Below the pieces are notes generated by a model that ran no database searches, was not told the DNA's origin, and saw nothing but the letters and a program-made list of their open reading frames with translations. Shown piece by piece: positions 1 through 8,405 of a stretch of DNA of 64,000 nucleotides. Made by a program: the position numbers and the translations under genes. Where the stretch lies: positions 1 to 64,000 of the forward strand of contig NZ_JAGZSD010000006.1 in NCBI RefSeq assembly GCF_018381315.1. Reading direction: 5' to 3'. The stretch is from Anaerostipes sp. (GTDB lineage Bacteria > Bacillota > Clostridia > Lachnospirales > Lachnospiraceae). Positions within the stretch are counted from its first letter, which is position 1; every line of letters begins with the position of its first letter.

Positions 1-110
1 AAGCACTCCGTGCAGGATGCGCACAAATGCGCAAGGAATCTATTTGCCTGTGGCAAATTGCATTTGGCGCGCAAAGTGTACAAGCCCCTCAAAGAGTGAG
101 GGGTTGGGGG
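1..110. repeat. Palindrome-rich intergenic stretch
   Basis: No gene is visible in the first 183 bases. The stretch holds a run of short perfect palindromes: GCAC-TCC-GTGC (3-13), TGCGCA-CAAA-TGCGCA (18-33), ATTTGCC-TGT-GGCAAAT (42-58), a GGCGCGC core flanked by TTTG and CAAA (62-75), and CCCCTCA-AAGAG-TGAGGGG (85-103). There is no U-tract after any of them on either strand. This looks like a dispersed palindromic element or a cut-off structured RNA, but the window edge prevents deciding. Confidence 0.4.
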
Positions 111-183
111 AGATGAGGTAGGCGTGTCCACTTTGTTCTTGCAGAGGTGTGAGGCAGGTTTGCCCGCTTTGTTTTGGTATGCT

Positions 184-1725
184 TTATTTTACATACTTCT
201 GTACGATATTCTGCAGTTCTTCCGGGTTTTGTTTGATCCAATCAGCATATGTTGTGTGTGCTTCCTGTACAGTGAGTCCGATCTCCTTTAAAAACTCAGG
301 AATATCCGCTTCTAAAATGGTTCCCGCATCCTCACCGAACGTTTCTTCTCCCTGGATATCGCTGCCGCCGATATAGAGCTGAAATGCAGAATGCGGTTTT
401 TTATCAATGACCTTCGTAGCACCCCGGAATCCAAGAGTTCCGATCTGATGGGTACCGCAGGATGACGGACAGCCGGAAATATGGATTCTTGGAAGGGTTC
501 CGTCAGGGAAATCAAGCGGTCTGATTTTGTTCATGATTGTATTATATAATTTTTGTGAATCTCTGAGTCCTACCTGGCAGATTCCGCTTCCGATGCAGGC
601 AACAGAGGTTTCAAAAAGATTTGAAGCACTGTCTTTTGTAAGCGCCAGAAGCTCTAATGCCTCATCTCTGGTACAGTTAATAAAGTAAAGAGATTCATCC
701 GGCGCCACTCTCAATACAACCTGATCCATTTTCTGAACAGCTTCATTGATCGGTGCAATTAGTTCGGGAGGGACATTTCCGCCAAAAGGATGGTATAAGA
801 CACTGTATAGTCCGTCCTGTTTCTGAGCAGTGATGCGGAAGCTTTCCTCCAGTGTGCCGTCTCCCTCCTTTGTCACAGGGGTTTCCTGCACATCAAGATC
901 CAGTGATTCGGTCTCCATAGCTTTCTTAAGATTTGATAAGAAAGCATCCCGATAACCTTCCCGGCCTAAAGTATCCTGCATGTACCGTGTTCTGGCCTTT
1001 CCGCGGTTTTTATAATTTCCATGCTCTGTAAATGTCATCATCATTGCTTTGATATAATAGAGGACTTTGGAAGGATCAACATGCTTGTCAATCAAAACTC
1101 CCATTTTAGCGTTATTCCCAAGGCCTCCGGCACTGTAAACCTCAAAGGTATGATCTTCACAGGCAACAAAACCTAAATCCCGGAACGTGGCGTGTGTCTC
1201 GTTTTTAGGGGAATTGGAAAAGCATACTTTTAATTTTCGCGGCATCTTCACTTTCTTTATAAAAGTAAGAAGATAATCTGCGGCCTCTTTGGCATATGGG
1301 AGAACATCAAAATACTCTCCTTTTTCCACTCCCGACAGGGGAGAGACCATCACATTCCTTGGAAAGTCGCCGCCGCCTCCGCGGGTAATAATATCGTGTT
1401 CAAATGACTCTTCTATAAGAGAAGAAACCGTAACATCACTCAGATTATGAACCTGCACGGATTGGCAGGTAGTGAGATGAAGCTTGTTAATCTCATATTT
1501 CCGGACACTGTCTGCAATAAACTGAAGCTTGTCCTTGGTGATCTCTCCGCCGGTAAAACGGAGTCTCAGCATGCTGGATCCGCCGCCTCTCTGGGCATAG
1601 CTGCCGAAGCCGCCGGAAAAACTTTTGTAGTCTTTCACGCTTACTTCTTTTTGATAGAATTTTCTAGTCATTAAATGAAATTCAGCCAGATCAGACTGAA
1701 ATTCTTTTTTTAGTTCCTGGTTCAT
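184..1725 (-). CDS. Siroheme / 4Fe-4S nitrite or sulfite reductase-like protein
   Basis: A 513-residue protein of the nitrite/sulfite reductase family, which reduces sulfite or nitrite by six electrons at a coupled siroheme and [4Fe-4S] centre. The cluster ligands are visible as Cys-X5-Cys (about residues 377-383) and Gly-Cys-Pro-Ser-Ser-Cys (about 418-423). The length fits a single-subunit ferredoxin-dependent enzyme with the two half-domain repeats. The open frame extends 21 codons further upstream, but the ATG at 1725 has AAGGAG seven bases before it and starts Met-Asn-Gln-Glu, so that start was chosen. No flavoprotein, uroporphyrinogen methylase or sulfate/nitrate genes lie beside it, so the substrate (sulfite or nitrite) cannot be decided. 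It is monocistronic on the minus strand. Confidence 0.88.
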   Translation of the reverse strand: MNQELKKEFQSDLAEFHLMTRKFYQKEVSVKDYKSFSGGFGSYAQRGGGSSMLRLRFTGGEITKDKLQFIADSVRKYEINKLHLTTCQSVQVHNLSDVTVSSLIEESFEHDIITRGGGGDFPRNVMVSPLSGVEKGEYFDVLPYAKEAADYLLTFIKKVKMPRKLKVCFSNSPKNETHATFRDLGFVACEDHTFEVYSAGGLGNNAKMGVLIDKHVDPSKVLYYIKAMMMTFTEHGNYKNRGKARTRYMQDTLGREGYRDAFLSNLKKAMETESLDLDVQETPVTKEGDGTLEESFRITAQKQDGLYSVLYHPFGGNVPPELIAPINEAVQKMDQVVLRVAPDESLYFINCTRDEALELLALTKDSASNLFETSVACIGSGICQVGLRDSQKLYNTIMNKIRPLDFPDGTLPRIHISGCPSSCGTHQIGTLGFRGATKVIDKKPHSAFQLYIGGSDIQGEETFGEDAGTILEADIPEFLKEIGLTVQEAHTTYADWIKQNPEELQNIVQKYVK

Positions 1726-1756
1726 TGTTATTCTCCTTTGCGTTTCTCTGATAACG

Positions 1757-1785
1757 ATTATAGCATTTCTAAGTGTGGGCGTCCA
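1757..1785 (-). promoter_or_regulatory. Promoter of the sulfite/nitrite reductase gene with an overlapping palindrome
   Basis: On the minus strand TGGACG and TATAAT are separated by 17 bases. A palindrome TGTGG-GCGT-CCACA (1774-1787) covers the -35 element and would suit a repressor. Confidence 0.6.
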
Positions 1786-1798
1786 CATTCAGGGGAAT

Positions 1799-1827
1799 TT
1801 GGTTTTTTTTCAGTTATATGCTAGAAT
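1799..1827 (+). promoter_or_regulatory. Promoter of yqeG-ydbS-ydbT
   Basis: TTGGTT (1799-1804), 17-base spacer, TAGAAT (1822-1827), about 40 bases before the yqeG start. Confidence 0.5.
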
Positions 1828-1865
1828 AGGACAAAAGAAAAAATAAAGGATGGAAATACGAAAAG

Positions 1866-2360
1866 ATGTTTGAAAAGTTTTACCCGAATGAATATATGGA
1901 CAGCACCTATTCTATTAACTTTAAAGATTATTATGACCGGGGATACCGGGGAGTTCTGTTTGATGTGGACAATACACTTGTGCCGCATAACGCACCTGCA
2001 GATGACCGGGCAATCCGTTTTTTCAGGGAATTAAAAGAGATTGGTTTTGATTTTTGTTTTATGTCCAATAATAAAGAACCCAGAGTTAAGAAGTTTTGCG
2101 AGGCAGTAGAAGGAACCTATTACATTTATAAAGCGAACAAGCCTATGGTTGGAAGCTATGAAAAGGGTATGAAGCTTATGGGAACAGACAGGTCTAATAC
2201 CCTGTTCGTGGGAGACCAGCTGTTTACAGATGTTTATGGAGCCAACAGGGCAAATGTTTACAGTATCCTTGTAAAGCCTATGAATCCAAAAGAGGAAATA
2301 CAGATTGTACTGAAACGGTATCTTGAAAAGATTGTGCTGCATTTTTATAAGAGAAAGTGA
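1866..2360 (+). CDS. yqeG: YqeG family HAD-type phosphatase
   Basis: A 164-residue HAD-superfamily IIIA hydrolase. Motif I is Phe-Asp-Val-Asp-Asn-Thr-Leu (about residues 38-44), with the nucleophile Asp and the general acid Asp two residues later. Motif II is the Ser of Met-Ser-Asn-Asn-Lys, and a C-terminal Gly-Asp-Gln-Leu-Phe-Thr-Asp carries the acidic motif IV. Length and motif spacing fit YqeG, a conserved Firmicutes phosphatase whose substrate is not firmly established. It is the first gene of a three-gene run with two PH-domain membrane proteins, with only 12 bases to the next start. That clustering is a prediction of co-transcription rather than of shared function. Confidence 0.9.
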   Translation: MFEKFYPNEYMDSTYSINFKDYYDRGYRGVLFDVDNTLVPHNAPADDRAIRFFRELKEIGFDFCFMSNNKEPRVKKFCEAVEGTYYIYKANKPMVGSYEKGMKLMGTDRSNTLFVGDQLFTDVYGANRANVYSILVKPMNPKEEIQIVLKRYLEKIVLHFYKRK

Positions 2361-2372
2361 GAATGATACATC

Positions 2373-2861
2373 ATGGCATATGAGAAGCTGTCCAAAAGGG
2401 CATTATATTGTATGTATACAGCAGGGGCTGCAGCGGGTACCGCAGCATTAGCGGCAATCGCAGCGGTGAATTACTTTTGGCTGTTTCCGGCCGATATCGG
2501 AACGGGAAAGCTGATCTCCCTTATTCTGATCATCCTGACTATATTTGATATGGCGGCAAGCCCGGTATTCCGGTTTCACAGATACCGTTACAGCATCAAT
2601 GAGGAATGCATTGATATCAAAGAAGGATATCTGTTTGTAAAAAGGGATATCGTTCCCATAGAGAGGCTTCATAAGCTTCAGACGGCGAAAGGCCCCATCG
2701 ACCAGATATTTAAAGTGGCCAAGGTCGTTGTGACAACGGCAGGCGGAGATGTGACGATTCGGTTTCTGGACGAAGAGAAAGCGGAGCACATTGCCGAGAG
2801 TCTGAGAAACCGCATCAACGAGATCGCGGCAGCGCAGAAGGAAGAGACATATGGAGAATAA
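2373..2861 (+). CDS. ydbS: PH domain membrane protein, YdbS-like
   Basis: A 162-residue protein with two N-terminal hydrophobic segments (about residues 15-65) followed by one bacterial PH (bPH2) domain. It carries the family pattern of Arg-Tyr-Arg-Tyr and Arg-Leu-His-Lys-Leu-Gln before the beta strands. The paired arrangement of a short (YdbS-like) and a long (YdbT-like) PH protein is the one known from Bacillus. The stop codon overlaps the start of the next gene by 11 bases, so translation is probably coupled. The molecular role is not defined; a membrane-associated assembly is the usual inference. The Shine-Dalgarno sequence is weak, in line with readthrough from yqeG. Confidence 0.75.
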   Translation: MAYEKLSKRALYCMYTAGAAAGTAALAAIAAVNYFWLFPADIGTGKLISLILIILTIFDMAASPVFRFHRYRYSINEECIDIKEGYLFVKRDIVPIERLHKLQTAKGPIDQIFKVAKVVVTTAGGDVTIRFLDEEKAEHIAESLRNRINEIAAAQKEETYGE

Positions 2862-4353
2862 TGTAAGATTCCGTAATCACATCTCTATTGTGGCCGAGAG
2901 AATGGGAAGTGTACTGATTTTTGTCTTTCTTGCGTTTATGAGCGGCCTCAGTCAGAATATAAAAACACTTTTAGAGAAAGATATCCGCCTGGACGGAAAA
3001 ATAGCAGAAGCGCTTCTTCCGATTCTGGCCGTTTTGGCCGTCTTTCTTTTGATTGTCATATGGCAGGTAGTGGTCTGGTCCAAAACTTATATATCCATTG
3101 TAGAAAATACTATTGTAATTGAGAAAAACACTCTGAACCGCCGGAAGAACACCATCGGTATTAAAAATATCTCCAATGTAAATACAGAGCAGAATCTATT
3201 TGAGATGATTCTGGGAACCTGTAAAGTGAAACTCGATACCGACAGCCTCTCTACAGCAGATAAGACGGACGTTAAGATTGTGCTGAAGAAAGCTGAGGCG
3301 GAGAAGTTCCGCCTCAGGGTCATGACACTTATGCGCCAGGCAGAGACAGGGGGAGCTGAAGCGGTTCCAGAGCCGGAAGCGGCTGTGCAGTATGATATAG
3401 AGGCAGGACCGGGTGACATGCTGGTTCACGGGCTTTTTTCTATGAATCTATTTTCCGTTCTTATTCTGGCAGGCTGTATTGTGGGAACAGCAGAGCTGTT
3501 TACTCAGGTTTTTGGTGCCGGAACAGCGGAAAAAGGTATCCTGGCTGTGCTGGGCAGTGCGGCGGTACTAATATTTTTCTTTTTTTCGGCACTGTGGGAT
3601 ATTGTAAAAGGATTTGTGCAGTATTATGATTTCAAGGTAAAGCGGCTGGAAAACAAAATATACTTAAGCTATGGTCTTTTTAAAAAAGTTCATTACACGA
3701 TACCGGTAGATAAGGTAAATGCAGTAAAATTGACTCAGTCCCTTCAGGCAAGAGCGTCGGGAAGATATATGGCTGAGCTTATCAATGTAGGAATGGGAGA
3801 CGACGGGAGCGAGAAGAAAGCTTTTTTAATACTCTATTCTTCAAAAAAAGATATTCAGAAATATCTGCAGCAGCTTTTGCCTGAATTTCCCGATATTCTT
3901 GCGGTCCATGTACAGAGGCAGCCTAAGTCGGTATGGGCTGCATGGCTGATCCCTGTGACAGGCGTCATTACGATGATTTCAGCGGGTCTTTTGGGCATAC
4001 TGGAATTCTGGCCGGGTTTTCTTTTGCGGACTTCAGCGTCAGCAGCCGGCATTGCAGTGCTGTGTTTAGCGGGAGTTATATGCAGATATCTTACAGCAGG
4101 AGTATCTGTGGAAGATCGGTACCTGAAAGTTGCAGCAGGATATGTACGGCGTTCTATTCTTTGTGTCAGTTATGATAAGATTCAGCATCTGGAAGTAAAA
4201 CAGAATTTTATAGCCCAAAAAGCAGGAATCCAGAAAGGAACCATCTATCTGCTGGCATCAGCGTTGAATGTGACACAATCTGTACCTTATTTTAAAGAAA
4301 GAGAACTGTTAAAGATCAAAAAACGGATGTTGAAATCAGATCAAAAGAAATAA
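2851..4353 (+). CDS. ydbT: PH domain membrane protein, YdbT-like (multiple bPH2 domains)
   Basis: A 500-residue membrane protein with three hydrophobic regions (about residues 20-75, 195-250 and 365-410), each followed by a bPH2-type beta domain. The internal triplication is the YdbT layout and its length matches (about 490 residues in Bacillus). It starts inside the 3' end of the ydbS-like gene and ends at a strong terminator. It probably forms a membrane complex with its short partner; function is otherwise unknown. Strong sequence matches to a named pathway are not visible. Confidence 0.75.
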   Translation: MENNVRFRNHISIVAERMGSVLIFVFLAFMSGLSQNIKTLLEKDIRLDGKIAEALLPILAVLAVFLLIVIWQVVVWSKTYISIVENTIVIEKNTLNRRKNTIGIKNISNVNTEQNLFEMILGTCKVKLDTDSLSTADKTDVKIVLKKAEAEKFRLRVMTLMRQAETGGAEAVPEPEAAVQYDIEAGPGDMLVHGLFSMNLFSVLILAGCIVGTAELFTQVFGAGTAEKGILAVLGSAAVLIFFFFSALWDIVKGFVQYYDFKVKRLENKIYLSYGLFKKVHYTIPVDKVNAVKLTQSLQARASGRYMAELINVGMGDDGSEKKAFLILYSSKKDIQKYLQQLLPEFPDILAVHVQRQPKSVWAAWLIPVTGVITMISAGLLGILEFWPGFLLRTSASAAGIAVLCLAGVICRYLTAGVSVEDRYLKVAAGYVRRSILCVSYDKIQHLEVKQNFIAQKAGIQKGTIYLLASALNVTQSVPYFKERELLKIKKRMLKSDQKK

Positions 4354-4393
4354 AGGTCTTTGGGGAAATTAATTTTCCCAAAGACCTTTTTTA
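4352..4393. terminator. Terminator after ydbT-like gene, probably bidirectional
   Basis: AAAGGTCTTTGGG pairs with CCCAAAGACCTTT around a 13-base AT-rich loop and is followed by a T-run. The A-run on the other side lets it also serve the converging enoate reductase gene. Confidence 0.9.
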
Positions 4394-4437
4394 TTTCATA
4401 TATAATTCATATATAAATTTATTGGAAGCTGATGCTT

Positions 4438-6429
4438 TTATAAGAAGTGATGTCTCTCCAATGCGATCAGAATATCACGTCCTTCTTTGACACCTTCGAT
4501 CATACGCCTTGTTTTTGCACTGTCTCCGATGTTGAGGACTTCAATGCCTTCATCTACAAAATGATCGTACAGAGCCTGCAGTGCCGGAGTGGCAGACTGC
4601 ATTCCAAGGCAGATAAATCCGTAGTTAAAGTCTAATTCCAGATCCTTATAGTCATGACGGACAATGAAAGAGTTTTCTTTTACTTCCAAAAGATTGGCAT
4701 TTGGATACTGAGTGACTTTGTATTTTTCCAAAAGCTCATTGGCTCCGGTTCTTGTAACAAGGTCCAGATCTTCTCCAAAATGAGGTTTTTTCTCCACGAT
4801 GGTAACGTCAGCTTTTCTAGGTGCAAAAAATTCGACTACATCCAAACCGACATTTCCGCCGCCGATGACAACGACTTTTTTACCGGAAAGATCTGTTTTT
4901 TCAAATGTTTCAACATTGTCAACCAAATCAAAGATCGTAGAAACGTTGCCTTTTTCAAGATTTTCTTTGAGCCCCGGAATATTTGGGAGAAGAGGATTGG
5001 AACCGGTTGCGTTGACAACGATGTCCGGTTTGAATCCATCCACAAATTCAGCGGTAGCCTCAACATTCTTACAGATAAACAAGTTTTTAAGGGCCATAGC
5101 TCTTTTTTCCTGATAAGCAGGGAAATAACCGAGCCTTTTTTTGTTCGGCATGTTGCCGACACGTCTTGCCAGTCCGCCAAGCTGGTTCGTCTTCTCAATC
5201 AGAACAGTAGAACATCCCACCTCTGCGGCAGTACATGCTGCCTCAAGACCTGCGGTACCGCCTCCGATAACGACCACATTGCAGGGTTTTTTGACATGTT
5301 CTTTTTTATAGTTTTCCCCGCTTACTACAAACGGATTGACTGTACAGCGCATTGGCTTGCTGCTGAGTGTTGCAGTACATCCGTTGTTGCAGGAGATACA
5401 TTTGTTGATGTCATCAGTGTTGCCGAACTGCACTTTATTGACCCATTCAGGATCTGCAATAAGTCCCCGTCCGATACCGATCAGATCAGACTGACCGCTC
5501 TGAAGAATCTCATTAGCGATTTCAGGTTCACGAATATTTCCTTCAGCGGTACATGGTTTTCCGGTCTTTTTCCTTACAGCTTTGGACATGTAAGATTTCC
5601 AGCCGTCCGGAAGGTAATCGGCGTCATGCTGATACTGGATCGTACAGGTAAGACCTGCTGATACTGCAAATACATCTACATATTCTTCAAAATATTCTAC
5701 GATCTCTAATGTGTCGTTCAGTGAGTTGCCGCCTTCGGTGAGCTCATCTGCACTGATTCTTAAAAAGATCGGAATATTCTCGCCTACAACTTTGCGGACT
5801 TCTTTTAGTACAAGAGTTGTGAATCTTGCCCGGTTTTCTTTAGAACCGCCGAACTCATCTGTCCTGTCGTTGGTCAGAGGAGATAAGAACTGGTTCAGCA
5901 GATAACCATGTCCTGCCTGGATCTCAACAGCGTCAAAACCAGCGGTAACTGCACGTCTAGCAGCGTCTGCAAACTTCTGGACAATGCCATGGATCTCTTC
6001 AACTGTAAGAGGTCTCGGAATGTCTCCGCCCGCTTTTGACGGAATATCAGAAGCAGAGACAGGCTGGATGTTTGTCACTGAGCCGTCAGAGTCGGCACCG
6101 CCGTGATTAAGCAGAATGGAAGCATTAGAGCCATACTCATGGATGGCCTCACAAAGCTTGTACAGGCCGTGGATATAGTTGTCATGATCAATCCTCAGCT
6201 GGTTCGTACTTAAAGAACCCTGAGGAGATGCAACACTGGCACCCTCCACTGTGATGAGGCCTGTGCCTCCTTTCGCATGTTGTTTATAATATGCAATCAG
6301 TTTGTCACTGACTTCTCCTGTTCGCTCAGCAAAATTTGTTCCAATCGGCGTCATGACAATACGGTTTTTCAATGTCATTGATTTTACTGTAAATGGTTCA
6401 AATAGATTGCGGAAATTCTTTGCTGCCAT
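4438..6429 (-). CDS. NADH:flavin oxidoreductase / 2-enoate reductase family protein
   Basis: A 663-residue old-yellow-enzyme fusion: an FMN TIM barrel (residues 1 to about 335), a [4Fe-4S] ligand set Cys344, Cys347, Cys351 and Cys362, then an FAD/NAD(P) pyridine-nucleotide-disulfide-reductase-like part with two Gly-X-Gly-X-X-Gly folds (near 385 and 515). This is the architecture of 2-enoate reductase, 2,4-dienoyl-CoA reductase and the bile-acid enzymes BaiCD/BaiH, which reduce activated C=C bonds with NAD(P)H. The exact substrate cannot be read from the sequence. The start at 6429 was chosen because GGAGG lies eight bases upstream; the in-frame ATG five codons earlier overlaps that GGAGG. A divergent LysR regulator suggests substrate-induced expression. 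Confidence 0.9.
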   Translation of the reverse strand: MAAKNFRNLFEPFTVKSMTLKNRIVMTPIGTNFAERTGEVSDKLIAYYKQHAKGGTGLITVEGASVASPQGSLSTNQLRIDHDNYIHGLYKLCEAIHEYGSNASILLNHGGADSDGSVTNIQPVSASDIPSKAGGDIPRPLTVEEIHGIVQKFADAARRAVTAGFDAVEIQAGHGYLLNQFLSPLTNDRTDEFGGSKENRARFTTLVLKEVRKVVGENIPIFLRISADELTEGGNSLNDTLEIVEYFEEYVDVFAVSAGLTCTIQYQHDADYLPDGWKSYMSKAVRKKTGKPCTAEGNIREPEIANEILQSGQSDLIGIGRGLIADPEWVNKVQFGNTDDINKCISCNNGCTATLSSKPMRCTVNPFVVSGENYKKEHVKKPCNVVVIGGGTAGLEAACTAAEVGCSTVLIEKTNQLGGLARRVGNMPNKKRLGYFPAYQEKRAMALKNLFICKNVEATAEFVDGFKPDIVVNATGSNPLLPNIPGLKENLEKGNVSTIFDLVDNVETFEKTDLSGKKVVVIGGGNVGLDVVEFFAPRKADVTIVEKKPHFGEDLDLVTRTGANELLEKYKVTQYPNANLLEVKENSFIVRHDYKDLELDFNYGFICLGMQSATPALQALYDHFVDEGIEVLNIGDSAKTRRMIEGVKEGRDILIALERHHFL

Positions 6430-6468
6430 AGTTAGTTCCTCCATTTTTCTTTCTTTTTCACTGCAATA

Positions 6469-6497
6469 ATTATATCAAACTGTGTATACAAATGCAA
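6469..6497 (-). promoter_or_regulatory. Promoter of the enoate reductase gene
   Basis: On the minus strand TTGCAT, a 17-base spacer and TATAAT, about 40 bases before the start codon, in the shared intergenic region with the LysR gene. Confidence 0.75.
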
Positions 6498-6542
6498 TGA
6501 ATAATCTGCCGGCAGGGCACAGCGTATGATAAATCCTCCGGA

Positions 6543-6571
6543 TGGACGTGCTTCATGCGGCAAAGTATGAT
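6543..6571 (+). promoter_or_regulatory. Promoter of the LysR gene
   Basis: TGGACG, 17 bases, TATGAT. It lies between the two arms of a 14-base inverted repeat (6529-6542 and 6595-6608); the right arm contains the ribosome binding site GGAGGG. Confidence 0.5.
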
Positions 6572-6608
6572 ATACTCATAACTAAGAAACCTATTCCGGA
6601 GGGATTAT

Positions 6609-7493
6609 ATGAATCTGAATCATCTGTATTATTTCAGGACGCTGGCAAAAGAACAGCATTACACAAAAGCCGCCCAGATATTGAATATCACCCAGCCAAG
6701 TCTGAGCCATGCCATCAATGCTCTGGAAAAAGAATTAAATGTCAAACTGTTTGAAAAAGTAGGAAGAAATGCAAGGCTCACCAAAGAAGGGGAGCTTTTT
6801 TGGCGTTATGTGGTGCAGTCTCTGGATATGCTGGACGAGGGCAGGCGTGTGGTAGGAGAAGTGTCAGGGCTGGCAGGCGGATTCATTGACATCGGATATA
6901 TTTATACGTTAGGCAGTCATTTTATTCCGCAGAATATGAGTGACTATATGAAATTAAATGAGGGGAAAAATATCAGGTTTTCCTTTGGACAGGGAACTAC
7001 AGAACAGATGATTGAGGAATTAAAAAAAGGAACCTACGACCTGGTGTTTTCTTCTTATAAGGAAGGGGAAGACCGTCTGAACTTTATTCCTGTCGTGGAG
7101 GAGGAGCTGGTGCTGATCACACCAAAAGGGCACCCTCTGGCCCGGAAAAAGTCTGTTGATCTGGCAGAGACGACCTCTTACCCGTACATTATGTTTTCCC
7201 GGAAGAGCGGTCTGAGGCCGTTTATCAATAAACTGTTTGCAAAGGTAAAAGCACAGCCTTTTATTGCATATGAGGGGGAAGAAGATTCTTCTGTGGCAGG
7301 CCTTGTGGCTGCCGGACTGGGGATCTCCATTGTGCCCAAGATTCCGATTCTTGAAACTATGGAGGTAGAAGTAATCCCAATCGCAAGACCGGAGATCAAG
7401 CGGTACATTTATCTTGTCACACAGAAGGACAAATATCTGACTCCGATCGTGCAGGATTTTATCCGGTTTATAAAATCCCGCCACCATCTTTAA
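6609..7493 (+). CDS. LysR family transcriptional regulator
   Basis: A 294-residue LysR-type regulator. The N-terminal winged helix-turn-helix shows the usual Tyr-Thr-Lys-Ala-Ala, then Thr-Gln-Pro-Ser-Leu-Ser and Ala-Ile-Asn-Ala-Leu-Glu (residues 18-45). The rest is a periplasmic-binding-protein-like effector domain. It is divergent from the enoate reductase gene with 179 bases between the start codons, the classical layout for a LysR protein controlling its neighbour and itself. An inverted repeat flanks its promoter and reaches into its Shine-Dalgarno sequence. The effector is unknown and may be the enoate substrate. Confidence 0.93.
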   Translation: MNLNHLYYFRTLAKEQHYTKAAQILNITQPSLSHAINALEKELNVKLFEKVGRNARLTKEGELFWRYVVQSLDMLDEGRRVVGEVSGLAGGFIDIGYIYTLGSHFIPQNMSDYMKLNEGKNIRFSFGQGTTEQMIEELKKGTYDLVFSSYKEGEDRLNFIPVVEEELVLITPKGHPLARKKSVDLAETTSYPYIMFSRKSGLRPFINKLFAKVKAQPFIAYEGEEDSSVAGLVAAGLGISIVPKIPILETMEVEVIPIARPEIKRYIYLVTQKDKYLTPIVQDFIRFIKSRHHL

Positions 7494-7542
7494 ACAGGAA
7501 TGCAGAAGTATCCGCAGAAGATTTTCCGGTACGAGTCCAATA

Positions 7543-7571
7543 TTGAAAGAAATGCCGGATTATGGTATACT
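7543..7571 (+). promoter_or_regulatory. Promoter of the chorismate mutase-shikimate kinase gene
   Basis: TTGAAA, exactly 17 bases, TATACT; start codon 42 bases downstream. Confidence 0.75.
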
Positions 7572-7612
7572 GAAGCACATTAGACTACGATTGAAGAAAA
7601 GCGAGGAACACA

Positions 7613-8389
7613 ATGGGAAAGTTAGAAGAGATCAGAGAGAGACTGGAAGTCTGTGACAAACAGATTGTATCTGTGCTGGAAGACCGGATGGATATTATCA
7701 AAGAGATCATGGAGTATAAAAAAGAGAAAGGGCTGCCGATCCTGCAGCCGGAACAGGAAAAACGGCAGAGAAAAATGCTCAAAGAGCATGTGAAGGAAAA
7801 TACATACAAAGAAGAAATTCTTGATATTTTTACTTATATTGTGGAAAACAGCCGGAGAATCCAGGCAAGAACCTTGTTTACCCATAATATTTTCCTGATC
7901 GGATTCATGGGAGTGGGAAAAAGTACTGTGTCAGACTATTTAAGCAAGATCCTTGCCTCTCCGCAGGTGGAGATGGATCAGGTGATTGTTGAAAAAGAGA
8001 AGATGTCGATCAACAAGATTTTTGAAGAATATGGAGAAGAATATTTCAGAAACTGTGAGACCAATCTGCTCATTGAGCTTCAGAAGAAAAATAATCAGAT
8101 TGTTTCCTGCGGAGGCGGAGTTGCCATGAGAGAGATCAACGTGCAGGAGATGAAAAAGAATGGAAGAGTGGTTCTTTTGACCGCTTCTCCAGAGACGATT
8201 TTAGAGCGTGTCAAGGACAGTGACGAGCGTCCGCTGCTCCGGGGACGTAAAAATACAGAGTATATCTCCGAACTGATGGAGATCAGAAGGCCCAAGTACC
8301 GGTCTGCTGCAGATGTGATTGTAGATACAGACCAAAAAAATGTCGAAGAGATCGCAGAAGAGATTGTTGGAAAGTTAACCCATCTATAA
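7613..8389 (+). CDS. Bifunctional chorismate mutase (AroQ) - shikimate kinase (AroK)
   Basis: A 258-residue fusion. Residues 1 to about 88 form an AroQ-type three-helix chorismate mutase, with Arg-Glu-Arg-Leu, Asp-Lys-Gln-Ile and the Lys/Glu-rich helix spacing. From residue 90 follows a shikimate kinase: P-loop Gly-Phe-Met-Gly-Val-Gly-Lys-Ser-Thr, the shikimate-binding Asp of Glu-Met-Asp, Phe-Arg-Asn-Cys-Glu in place of the usual Phe-Arg-X-X-Glu, Cys-Gly-Gly-Gly, and the lid Arg of Glu-Arg-Pro-Leu-Leu. The two activities are not consecutive: shikimate kinase acts two steps before EPSP synthase and chorismate mutase acts after chorismate synthase. No other aromatic-pathway gene lies nearby. 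Confidence 0.88.
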   Translation: MGKLEEIRERLEVCDKQIVSVLEDRMDIIKEIMEYKKEKGLPILQPEQEKRQRKMLKEHVKENTYKEEILDIFTYIVENSRRIQARTLFTHNIFLIGFMGVGKSTVSDYLSKILASPQVEMDQVIVEKEKMSINKIFEEYGEEYFRNCETNLLIELQKKNNQIVSCGGGVAMREINVQEMKKNGRVVLLTASPETILERVKDSDERPLLRGRKNTEYISELMEIRRPKYRSAADVIVDTDQKNVEEIAEEIVGKLTHL

Positions 8390-8405
8390 AATAGGAGGAA
8401 TGAAG

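Noticed and set aside
4654..5661. 335-codon open frame on the plus strand
   Set aside because: It lies wholly opposite the enoate reductase gene, has no binding site, and its sequence is Phe/Cys/Ser-rich like an antisense shadow.
8340..8346. TGTCGAA in the aro fusion gene
   Set aside because: Inside coding sequence, far from a promoter; 7-mers of this kind are expected by chance.
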